Source: Tannerella forsythia (GTDB lineage Bacteria > Bacteroidota > Bacteroidia > Bacteroidales > Tannerellaceae). From it: a stretch of 64,000 nucleotides of DNA. The notes below the pieces were generated by a model. That model was not told the origin of the DNA, ran no database searches, and saw only the letters and a list, made by a program, of their open reading frames with translations. Within the stretch, counting starts at the first letter, position 1. Every line of letters starts with the position of its first letter. The stretch is taken from contig NZ_JUET01000030.1 of the NCBI RefSeq assembly GCF_001006485.1, forward strand, positions 50,122 through 114,121, given 5' to 3'. Position numbers and translations under genes: made by a program. This document shows positions 9,150 through 16,301 of the stretch, one piece after another.

Positions 9150-11963
9150 ATGGCAAAGAAGACGGTGAAAGAAAAAGAAGAAGACGGGTACATCCTGATC
9201 AAGGGGGCGCGTGTCAACAATTTGAAAAATATCGATGTCAAGATTCCGCGCGATAAGTTCGTAGTGATTACCGGACTGTCAGGCAGCGGCAAGTCGTCGT
9301 TAGCATTCGATACGTTGTATGCCGAAGGCCAGCGACGCTATGTGGAGAGCCTCTCGGCTTACGCCCGTCAGTTTCTGGGACGCATGAGCAAGCCTGAATG
9401 CGATTACATCAAAGGTATTCCGCCGGCAATTGCCATCGAGCAGAAGGTCAGTGTCCGTAACCCGCGCTCGACAGTCGGTACATCGACCGAGATTTACGAA
9501 TATCTCCGCTTGCTGTATGCCCGGCTGGGACAAACGATTTCGCCCGTTTCGGGGCAGAAAGTGAAGAAGCATCAAGTCTCCGATGTGGTGAAAAAGGCGT
9601 TGTCCTACCCTACCGGTATACGTTTTGCCGTTTATGCTCGGGTCGTTCTGCCTGAAGGGCGGACGCTCAAAGAACAGCTTGAAATCCTCCGGAAAGAGGG
9701 CTATACACGACTTGAAATCGATGGGAAAATCTATCGCATACAGGAAGTACTCGATGATGCCGGACTGACGGACACGAAGGATGCCGAGATTTTGATCGAC
9801 CGGTTAGAGGTCTCGGACGACAAACTGCTGAAAAACCGTTTAGCCGACTCCGTTGAGACTGCTTTTTACGAAGGGCAGGGCACTTGTCGGCTGAAAGTCT
9901 ATCGGACGGAATCGCCCGAAGTGTTCGAGTTCTCAAAACGTTTCGAGGCTGACGGGATAGTTTTCGAGGAGCCGACCGAGATGATGTTCAACTTTAACAA
10001 TCCGCTGGGCGCCTGTCCCACATGTGAAGGATTCGGGAAGGTGCTGGGCATCGATGAAGATCTGGTGGTACCGGATAAAAGTCTGTCGATCTACGAGGGC
10101 GCTGTCGTCTGCTGGAAAGGCGAAGTGATGGGCGAGTGGTTGCGCGATTTTATCCATGCTGCGGTTAAACACGATTTCCCGATACACCGGCCTTACTTCG
10201 AGCTGACAGCGAAGGAGAAGGAACTGCTGTGGCACGGCGCACGAGGTGTCCATGGCATTGACGACTTTTTCAAGTTTGTCGAAAGCAATCAGTACAAGAT
10301 ACAGTACCGTGTCATGTTGGCGCGATATCGAGGCAAAACGACATGTCCGGCCTGCAAGGGCAGCCGGCTGAAACCTTCGGCGCTTCATGTACAGGTCGGC
10401 GGGAAGAATATGGCCGAACTGGTCACGATGCCGGTAAATGAAGTAAAGACATTCTTCGACTGGCTGGAACTGAGCGAAGCCGATACAATCATTGCCAAAC
10501 GTCTGCTGACGGAGATTAATAACCGGCTGCAATTCCTGCTCGATGTCGGGCTGGGCTATCTGACGCTCGACCGTTTGTCGGCCACCCTTTCGGGAGGTGA
10601 GAGCCAGCGCATCAGCTTAGCTACTTCGTTGGGGAGCAGTCTTGTCGGGTCGCTCTATATCCTCGACGAGCCGAGTATCGGACTGCACTCGCGTGATACC
10701 GATATGCTAATCAAGGTGCTTCGCCAATTACAGGCGCTAGGCAATACGGTCGTCGTCGTAGAGCATGACGAGGAGATCATCCGTGCGGCAGACTATATCA
10801 TCGATATCGGTCCGGCGGCGGGAAGGTTAGGGGGCGAGGTCGTCTACCAGGGTGCCGTAAACGGATTACGGCAACAGACCGACAGCCATACTGTACGTTA
10901 TCTGACGGGGGAGGAGCAGATCGAAACGCCTCCTTATACACGTCCGTGGAATGAATATATTGAGATTAAAGGGGCGCGTAAGAATAATCTGAAACAGGTA
11001 GATGTAAAGTTTCCGCTGCATGTGATGACTGTTGTTACGGGTGTCAGCGGGTCGGGTAAGAGCTCGCTTGTACGCGACATTCTTTACGAAGGTGTGAAGC
11101 GTTTACTTGACGATGCGCCGGCATCGGTCGAATGTGCGTCGATCACAGGAGATATCCGCCGGATCGAAGCCATCGAATTTGTAGATCAGAATTCGATCGG
11201 TAAGAGCTCACGTTCCAATCCGGTGACTTACATCGGAGCCTACGACGAGATACGCAAGCTGTTTGCCGAACAGCCTTTAGCCCGTCAGATGGGCTATCAG
11301 GCGGCACATTTCTCTTTCAATAAAGAGGGCGGTCGCTGCGAAGAGTGCAAGGGGGAAGGACGGATCACGGTCGAGATGCAGTTTATGGCCGATATCATGC
11401 TTGAATGCGAGGCCTGCCACGGTAAACGGTTCAATGTCGATACTTTGGAGGTCGAATACCACGGAGCGAATATCTACGATGTGCTTGAGATGACGGTAAG
11501 TCAGGCAATTGAATTTTTCGGAGCGCAAAAAGATGCGCAGGCCAAGAAAGTGGTGAAGAAGTTAAAACCTCTGCAAGAGGTAGGGCTCGGATATATCAAG
11601 TTGGGACAGACCTCTTCGACTCTTTCGGGAGGCGAGAACCAGCGTGTCAAGCTCGCGTATTACCTGAGTCAGGAAAAGCAGGCGCCTACCATGTTCGTGT
11701 TTGACGAACCGACGACGGGGCTTCATTTTCACGATATCAAGACGTTGCTCAAAGCGTTTAACGCCCTGATCGACCGGGGGCACACGGCCGTAATCATCGA
11801 GCATCACCCCGACGTCATCAAATGTGCCGATTATATCATCGATTTAGGCCCCGAAGGAGGGAAAGCGGGCGGGCAAGTAGTCTGTGCAGGTACGCCTCAC
11901 GATATTGCCGCCTGCGAACAGTCATATACAGGGAAATACCTGAAAGAAAAGCTGAAAAAATAA
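9150..11963 (+). CDS. uvrA: Excinuclease ABC subunit A
   Basis: A 937-residue DNA damage sensor of nucleotide excision repair that works with UvrB and UvrC. It shows two ABC ATPase modules: Walker A GLSGSGKSS near residue 42 with signature LSGGESQR near 480, and Walker A GVSGSGKSS near 630 with LSGGENQR near 825. Zinc-module cysteine motifs are CPTCEGFG/CPACKGSR in the first half and CEECKGEG/CEACHGKR in the second. Two adjacent ATGs (9147, 9150) are possible; the second gives MAKKTVKEK. The longer frame from 9105 overlaps the promoter. Nothing is missing. Confidence 0.96.
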   Translation: MAKKTVKEKEEDGYILIKGARVNNLKNIDVKIPRDKFVVITGLSGSGKSSLAFDTLYAEGQRRYVESLSAYARQFLGRMSKPECDYIKGIPPAIAIEQKVSVRNPRSTVGTSTEIYEYLRLLYARLGQTISPVSGQKVKKHQVSDVVKKALSYPTGIRFAVYARVVLPEGRTLKEQLEILRKEGYTRLEIDGKIYRIQEVLDDAGLTDTKDAEILIDRLEVSDDKLLKNRLADSVETAFYEGQGTCRLKVYRTESPEVFEFSKRFEADGIVFEEPTEMMFNFNNPLGACPTCEGFGKVLGIDEDLVVPDKSLSIYEGAVVCWKGEVMGEWLRDFIHAAVKHDFPIHRPYFELTAKEKELLWHGARGVHGIDDFFKFVESNQYKIQYRVMLARYRGKTTCPACKGSRLKPSALHVQVGGKNMAELVTMPVNEVKTFFDWLELSEADTIIAKRLLTEINNRLQFLLDVGLGYLTLDRLSATLSGGESQRISLATSLGSSLVGSLYILDEPSIGLHSRDTDMLIKVLRQLQALGNTVVVVEHDEEIIRAADYIIDIGPAAGRLGGEVVYQGAVNGLRQQTDSHTVRYLTGEEQIETPPYTRPWNEYIEIKGARKNNLKQVDVKFPLHVMTVVTGVSGSGKSSLVRDILYEGVKRLLDDAPASVECASITGDIRRIEAIEFVDQNSIGKSSRSNPVTYIGAYDEIRKLFAEQPLARQMGYQAAHFSFNKEGGRCEECKGEGRITVEMQFMADIMLECEACHGKRFNVDTLEVEYHGANIYDVLEMTVSQAIEFFGAQKDAQAKKVVKKLKPLQEVGLGYIKLGQTSSTLSGGENQRVKLAYYLSQEKQAPTMFVFDEPTTGLHFHDIKTLLKAFNALIDRGHTAVIIEHHPDVIKCADYIIDLGPEGGKAGGQVVCAGTPHDIAACEQSYTGKYLKEKLKK

Positions 11964-11972
11964 TGTCGAGAA

Positions 11973-12006
11973 AGGCTTGATCAGCAAAAACATTTTAATC
12001 AAGCCT
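11973..12006. terminator. Hairpin between uvrA and the sugar kinase gene
   Basis: A perfect 9-bp stem AGGCTTGAT/ATCAAGCCT at 11973-11981 and 11998-12006 with a 16-base loop. It overlaps the stop codon of the converging kinase gene. There is no long T tract on either side, so it is a probable but weak bidirectional terminator. Confidence 0.45.
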
Positions 12007-12921
12007 CCTCTCCTTCGCAAATTCGGGCGAGACATAATTGGAAAAGCTCCCGCACACATCGGCCGCGAACTCCATACCGCAACGAATGATCTTGCTCCAT
12101 ACCATCTCGCTCAGTCGTGATAAATCGTGATATCCGATGCCGTATTTGATGAGGCCATAGACGATGCCGGCATTGAAATTATCGCCGGCACCGATCGTAC
12201 TGACCGGTGTCAGAGGTTGCACGTCATAATGTATTTTTCCCTCTTCCGTATATAGATTCACGCCGTCCTTTCCATGTGTCGTAATCAGTCGTTTACAGTA
12301 GAATTTTACTTCGTTCCGGTAAATATCGTCCGTGTCCGATTTCCGGTATAAATTCATAAAATCTTCGTCCGATCCTCTGACGATATCCGCAAATTCATAA
12401 TTGTCCATTACCGTCGGGCGGAGTTGAATCGCTTCATGCGCATGTGCCTTACGGAAGTTCAGATCATAATAGATGATGGCCCGCTGTGCTTTGGCGTATT
12501 CGACAATTTCCGTTACCCGCTCACGCATAACAGGATTCAGCGCATAGTAAGAGCCGAAGATCAGAATGTCATCCGGATGAATCATCGGGAGATGGCCGTT
12601 CAGACGTTTGGAGGGATGTTGCGTATAAAAGAGATATTCGGCATCTTTGTCCTCGGACAGGAAAGCTAAAGAGACCGGACTCTTCATATCCGGAGAGCAA
12701 TCCATGAAGTCAGTGGTCATCCCGTTCGACTTCATAAAATCGCAAATCATTTTCCCGACCCGGTCTTCGCCTAATTCGCTCGTGAACGAGACGGGAATCC
12801 CGATCCGACTCAATGAGACCATCGAATTAAATGTTGAGCCGCCCGGCACCGCAACATGCGGCCGGTTGTCCTGAAAAATTATATCCAGAATCGTTTCGCC
12901 GATACCGATCACCTGCCGCAT
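11995..12921 (-). CDS. PfkB family carbohydrate kinase (fructokinase-like)
   Basis: A 308-residue ribokinase-fold sugar kinase. The start reads MRQVIGIGETILDIIF, and the substrate-side motif PGGSTFNSMVSLSRIG appears near residue 27. The PfkB signature 2 with the catalytic Asp, TIGAGDNFNAGIV, is near residue 243. It phosphorylates a sugar with ATP; fructose is the usual guess for this subgroup but is not proven here. Its start lies inside the 3' end of the upstream SIS isomerase gene (13-bp overlap), so the two are cotranscribed and probably act on the same sugar or sugar phosphate. Confidence 0.85.
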   Translation of the reverse strand: MRQVIGIGETILDIIFQDNRPHVAVPGGSTFNSMVSLSRIGIPVSFTSELGEDRVGKMICDFMKSNGMTTDFMDCSPDMKSPVSLAFLSEDKDAEYLFYTQHPSKRLNGHLPMIHPDDILIFGSYYALNPVMRERVTEIVEYAKAQRAIIYYDLNFRKAHAHEAIQLRPTVMDNYEFADIVRGSDEDFMNLYRKSDTDDIYRNEVKFYCKRLITTHGKDGVNLYTEEGKIHYDVQPLTPVSTIGAGDNFNAGIVYGLIKYGIGYHDLSRLSEMVWSKIIRCGMEFAADVCGSFSNYVSPEFAKERRLD

Positions 12922-13541
12922 GACTCCTCCTGTTCCATTCTGCTTTGCCGACGGCTCTTCGACCCCAGATACCCCCCATGATGCCGTTTGGCATAATCGG
13001 TATTCGTGAATCCGATACGTTTCATGGTTCCGACAACTAATACATCACCGATCACCGTCATGACGGTGGTTGATGTTGTGGGTGTCAATCCCAGTGCACA
13101 CACCTCTTTCGGCGCTCCGGTCGGGAGGCATACGGCAGCCTCTTGGGCTAACCGGCTTTCCGGATCGGACGTGATTACAATAAACGGTATATCTTCTACC
13201 AGTCCCCGTGTTAGCTGTACCAGCTCCAACAGCTCGCGTGTCTTTCCCGAATTTGAGACCAGCAGCATCACGTCGTTCGGGCAGACAATGCCCAGATCGC
13301 CATGCTGTGCTTCGCTGGGATGCAAGAAGAATGCCGGCGTCCCTGTTGAACTGAACGTTGTTGCGATATTCATCGCAATCTGTCCCGCTTTGCCCATACC
13401 GCTTGTGATCAGCTTGCCTCCTTGGTCGTGAACATGCTTTACAATCAAATCTACCGCTTCCGTATAGTGTTCTGTTACAGGAATACGGCGAACAGCATCC
13501 GCCTCCTGCTCAATAATCGATCGTATCTCTTTTATCATCAT
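12909..13541 (-). CDS. SIS domain sugar-phosphate isomerase (KpsF/GutQ/KdsD-like, no CBS domains)
   Basis: A 210-residue SIS-fold protein. The motifs SGMGKAGQIAMNIATTFSSTGTPAFF, HPSEAQHGDLGIV and TPTTSTTVMTVIGD align with arabinose-5-phosphate isomerases (KdsD/GutQ). The two C-terminal CBS domains of KdsD are absent; instead there is a short basic tail. It probably interconverts a keto- and aldo-sugar phosphate; whether the product is arabinose 5-phosphate (for KDO) cannot be settled. A TACTTTTG promoter box sits only 6 bases before the ATG, so the transcript may be leaderless or start at the second ATG (13538). It forms a two-gene operon with the PfkB kinase. Confidence 0.8.
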   Translation of the reverse strand: MMIKEIRSIIEQEADAVRRIPVTEHYTEAVDLIVKHVHDQGGKLITSGMGKAGQIAMNIATTFSSTGTPAFFLHPSEAQHGDLGIVCPNDVMLLVSNSGKTRELLELVQLTRGLVEDIPFIVITSDPESRLAQEAAVCLPTGAPKEVCALGLTPTTSTTVMTVIGDVLVVGTMKRIGFTNTDYAKRHHGGYLGSKSRRQSRMEQEESCGR

Positions 13542-13546
13542 AGTTG

Positions 13547-13554
13547 CAAAAGTA
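13547..13554 (-). promoter_or_regulatory. Promoter -7 box of the SIS/PfkB operon
   Basis: On the minus strand these bases read TACTTTTG. GTTG lies 19 bases further upstream (13574-13577), a fair -33 element. The box ends 5 bases before the first ATG, leaving almost no leader. It is divergent from, and 35 bases away from, the TATATTTG box at 13590-13597. Confidence 0.55.
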
Positions 13555-13589
13555 AGCGAATAATTTTTTTCGGCAACTATAAAATAACG

Positions 13590-13597
13590 TATATTTG
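13590..13597 (+). promoter_or_regulatory. Promoter -7 box of the thioredoxin-fold lipoprotein gene
   Basis: TATATTTG, 17 bases before the ATG at 13615, with TTTT at 13566-13569 at a spacing of 20 bases as a near-consensus -33 element. Confidence 0.6.
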
Positions 13598-13614
13598 CAT
13601 CCGTTGAATAAAAA

Positions 13615-14796
13615 ATGAATAAAAAATACGCTTGTATGAAAATGAATAAAATATGCTATTGGGTTGTTATATACGGTTTTATGTTTGCTTTGGAAGCTTG
13701 TCGAGAAAGCACGCCTGAATTTACGGTCACTGGAATCGTCGCCGGAGCTGACGGACAAACCATGTACATGGAAAATATCGGCTTGTCGGATATCCGGCTG
13801 ATCGACTCCGTCAAACTCAACTCGTCCGGTAAATTCACATTCAAAACCGAACGGCCCCGATACCCTGATTTCTATCGATTGAGACTAAAGAAGCAATGGA
13901 TTAATTTTGCTATCGACTCTACCGAGACCGTCACCTTTACAGCCGATGCTAAAACGTTCGCCACCTCCTATACGGTGGAAGGATCCGAAAACAGTGCGGC
14001 TATCAAAGAGATTACGCTCGCTCAGTTGGATGCTGATCAGGAGATGAGTCGCATACGCAGTGAATATCGCTCCGGCGTCCTTTCCGACACGGCGTATCGG
14101 CGGCGAACCCTTGCCATGGCTGAAGCTTATAAACAGGTGGCGCGCAAATATATTTATGCCAGACCCATGTCTACCGCGGCATACTATGCCTTGTTCCAAC
14201 AAGTCGACGGTCTGCTGTTTTTCGATCCTTACGATAAGGCAGACTCTCGCTCGTTCGGCGCTGTGGCGACCAGCTATAATCATCTCTATCCCGAAAGTCC
14301 GCGTGCCAAACATCTTTATAACCTGGCATTGCAGTCGCTCAAAGTGATTCGTAGCCAACAGGCCCTCGACTTAAATCAGATAGAAAAGCGGGAAATCGAC
14401 ATGTTGGATATTGAACTGCCCGATCTTCGCGGTATTGGCGTAAAACTCTCGGAGATGGCAAAAGACAAAGTGACGATTCTTAATTTCACGGCTTATGAGA
14501 CGGAATGGGCACCCTCGCTTAACCTGACGCTGGGTTCACTCTATGAAAAGTATCATAGCCGAGGTTTGGAAATCTATCAGGTTTCCTTAGATGCGGATAT
14601 TCACCTTTGGAAGAATGTGGCATCCAACATGGCCTGGACATGTGTGCATGACCCCCAATCCGTCTACTCGCAGGCTGCTGCACTCTATAATGTCAAACAA
14701 CTTCCGGCCGTCTTTTTGCTCAACCGGCGAGGCATTCTGGTTAAACGCGTCGATGATCCGAATGTTCTTGAGAAAGACATCGAAGCCCTCCTGTAA
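13615..14796 (+). CDS. DUF4369/thioredoxin-fold lipoprotein lacking the CxxC site
   Basis: A 393-residue exported lipoprotein: the signal ends with FALEAC near residue 29 (slightly shorter if the ATG at 13636 is used). Residues about 35-125 resemble DUF4369, the N-terminal domain of many Bacteroidetes TlpA/ResA-like proteins. The C-terminal 130 residues have the thioredoxin/AhpC-like pattern (DKVTILNFTAY, then YNVKQLPAVFLLNRRGILV with the cis-Pro). Where the redox CxxC should follow the first strand, the protein reads FTAYETEWAPSLN, with no cysteine. It is therefore unlikely to be a disulfide reductase. It stands alone with its own promoter. Confidence 0.8.
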   Translation: MNKKYACMKMNKICYWVVIYGFMFALEACRESTPEFTVTGIVAGADGQTMYMENIGLSDIRLIDSVKLNSSGKFTFKTERPRYPDFYRLRLKKQWINFAIDSTETVTFTADAKTFATSYTVEGSENSAAIKEITLAQLDADQEMSRIRSEYRSGVLSDTAYRRRTLAMAEAYKQVARKYIYARPMSTAAYYALFQQVDGLLFFDPYDKADSRSFGAVATSYNHLYPESPRAKHLYNLALQSLKVIRSQQALDLNQIEKREIDMLDIELPDLRGIGVKLSEMAKDKVTILNFTAYETEWAPSLNLTLGSLYEKYHSRGLEIYQVSLDADIHLWKNVASNMAWTCVHDPQSVYSQAAALYNVKQLPAVFLLNRRGILVKRVDDPNVLEKDIEALL

Positions 14797-14839
14797 AGAA
14801 AAGAAATAGGGTATGATGTTATAAAGCAGTATTTCGGAA

Positions 14840-14871
14840 TTTGGATATATGTAAAATATCTCCTATTTTTG
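14840..14871 (+). promoter_or_regulatory. Full promoter of the greA leader
   Basis: TTTG at 14840-14843, a 20-base spacer, then TATTTTTG at 14864-14871. Both Bacteroidetes promoter elements match exactly. The transcript should start near 14878, giving a greA leader of about 110 bases. Confidence 0.75.
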
Positions 14872-14900
14872 CATCCGAATATAATAAGTGGTAAACAACT

Positions 14901-14950
14901 GGATTCCGGTCGAAACATTCTTTCTTGACCGGGATTCTTTTTTTATTTTT
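14901..14950 (+). terminator. Intrinsic terminator inside the greA leader
   Basis: An 11-bp stem GGATTCCGGTC/GACCGGGATTC (14901-14911 and 14927-14937, two G-U pairs) is followed at once by seven T and ATTTTT (14938-14950). It lies downstream of the greA promoter and 38 bases before the greA ATG. It can end read-through from the upstream gene, but must also act on greA's own transcript. Confidence 0.75.
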
Positions 14951-14987
14951 AAATTAAACGACTTAAACGACGAGGGAGGACATACAA

Positions 14988-15458
14988 ATGGGTGTTACGT
15001 ATATGACAGAAGAAGGTTACAACAAGATTCTGTCCGAAATCAATTATCTCGAAAGCGTCAAACGTCCTGAGATATCGGCACAGATCGCAGAAGCGCGCGA
15101 CAAAGGCGACTTGTCCGAGAATGCGGAATACGATGCTGCGAAAGAAGCGCAAGGGATTCTGGAAGGAAAGATTGCACAATTGAAAGGGCTAATCTCCAAC
15201 GCGCGACTCATTGATGAAGCACAGATCAAGACGGATGTTGTGCAGATTATGAATAAGGTGAAGATCAAGAATCTGCAAAATAAAGCGGTCATGACTTATA
15301 CGCTCGTGTCTGACTCGGAAGCCAATTTGAAAGAGAACAAAATCGCAGTCAGCACTCCGATCGCACAGGGACTGATGGGGAAAAGAGTAGGCGATATCGC
15401 TGAAATCCAAGTTCCTTCAGGCATAATGAAGTTTGAAATCATGGAAATATCCATCTAA
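14988..15458 (+). CDS. greA: Transcription elongation factor GreA
   Basis: A 156-residue GreA, which binds the secondary channel of RNA polymerase and stimulates cleavage of backtracked RNA. The N-terminal coiled coil includes the tip motif GDLSENAEYDAAKE with its acidic residues, and the C-terminal FKBP-like domain contains GLMGKRVGDIAEIQVPSG. An unusually strong Shine-Dalgarno-like stretch, GGGAGGA, ends 7 bases before the ATG. The leader carries an exact promoter and an intrinsic terminator. The HIT gene follows 13 bases later on the same strand. Confidence 0.96.
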   Translation: MGVTYMTEEGYNKILSEINYLESVKRPEISAQIAEARDKGDLSENAEYDAAKEAQGILEGKIAQLKGLISNARLIDEAQIKTDVVQIMNKVKIKNLQNKAVMTYTLVSDSEANLKENKIAVSTPIAQGLMGKRVGDIAEIQVPSGIMKFEIMEISI

Positions 15459-15471
15459 TCAAAGATCGACT

Positions 15472-15873
15472 ATGGCTACTATTTTCAGTAAAATCGTCAA
15501 CGGCGAAATCCCATGTCATAAAATTGCGGAGAACCGTGAATTTTTTGCTTTTCTTGATATCCATCCTTTGGTCGAAGGGCATACACTCGTCATTCCCAAA
15601 GAAGAAATCGATTATATTTTTGATATCGACGATGACCGGCTGGGACGGATGATGGCCTTTGCCAAAAAGATTGCATGTGCACAGAAACAGGCGATCCCCT
15701 GCAAACGCATCGGAATGACGGTCATCGGGCTGGAAGTGCCGCATGCACACATTCATCTGGTGCCTATGCAGAAGGAATCCGACATGCACTTCGGGAAGGA
15801 GAAGCTCGAACCGACATCCGAGCAGTTAGCAGAAGTGGCTACACGAATCCGCTCGAAGCTGAACGGAGCATAA
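15472..15873 (+). CDS. HIT family nucleotide-binding protein
   Basis: A 133-residue histidine-triad protein, a cytoplasmic nucleotide hydrolase or transferase of the HINT branch. It starts MATIFSKIVNGEIPCHKIAE and carries FFAFLDIHPLVEGHTLVIPK and the triad VPHAHIHLVPM near the C terminus with all histidines present. The frame is open 13 codons further upstream inside greA; the ATG at 15472 is the family start. It is probably cotranscribed with greA. The natural substrate is not known. Confidence 0.92.
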   Translation: MATIFSKIVNGEIPCHKIAENREFFAFLDIHPLVEGHTLVIPKEEIDYIFDIDDDRLGRMMAFAKKIACAQKQAIPCKRIGMTVIGLEVPHAHIHLVPMQKESDMHFGKEKLEPTSEQLAEVATRIRSKLNGA

Positions 15874-15888
15874 CACCTCTTCCCAAAA

Positions 15889-15921
15889 TTTCCTTGCGCC
15901 CGCCTGCGAGGCGCGAGGAAA
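15889..15921 (+). terminator. Hairpin after greA-HIT
   Basis: A 12-bp stem TTTCCTTGCGCC/GGCGCGAGGAAA (15889-15900, 15910-15921; one G-U pair) with a 9-base loop, 16 bases after the HIT stop codon. The tail is ATCTTAAAA rather than a T tract, so termination strength is uncertain. Confidence 0.5.
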
Positions 15922-16016
15922 ATCTTAAAATCGTTAAAGACTGCATCAATACATTGATTGCGGGTTTGTTGAAAACTTTTTCGGCAGCTACCGGACAGGA
16001 GCTATTGATAATTTCC

Positions 16017-16024
16017 TACCTTTG
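16017..16024 (+). promoter_or_regulatory. Promoter -7 box of the riboswitch-nrdDG transcript
   Basis: TACCTTTG just upstream of the cobalamin riboswitch; the transcript should start near 16031, at the 5' edge of the aptamer. No clear -33 TTTG is visible. Confidence 0.55.
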
Positions 16025-16030
16025 TACACG

Positions 16031-16215
16031 TAAACGGTTTCCGCGTTGCCCGACGCAACAAGGAATGAAAATGGGAATCCGGTGCAAGTCCGGAACTATC
16101 CCCGTAGCTGTAAGTTCCGCCATATGTGGACGGCGCTATCTATGGCCACTGCTCCCGTCAGCGACGGAGCGGGAAGGCGCGACGTCTGGAACAAGTCAGA
16201 AGACCTGCCGTGATA
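16031..16215 (+). ncRNA. Cobalamin riboswitch upstream of nrdD
   Basis: The leader shows the conserved blocks of the B12 aptamer in order: GGTTTCCGC near 16036, AATGGGAATCCGGTGCAAGT near 16069-16088, CCGGAACTATCCCCGTAGCTGTAAG, a variable stem, and the B12 box AAGTCAGAAGACCTGCC at about 16193-16209. These match the family consensus closely. No terminator follows before the nrdD ATG at 16302, so control is probably at translation initiation or by masking of the start region in the 90 bases downstream. Cobalamin binding normally turns the downstream genes off. Confidence 0.9.
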
Positions 16216-16301
16216 CACGAAATAAGAATTTGTAAGTTCTCGGGTGGAAGAATATACAAAGAAGAGCAGATTTTGCATACACTATCATAATACAGGAACA
16301 G

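Noticed and set aside
15675-16235. Plus-strand frame of 186 codons across the HIT gene and the riboswitch
   Set aside because: It overlaps the HIT gene in another frame and then the conserved cobalamin aptamer; both explain the sequence better.
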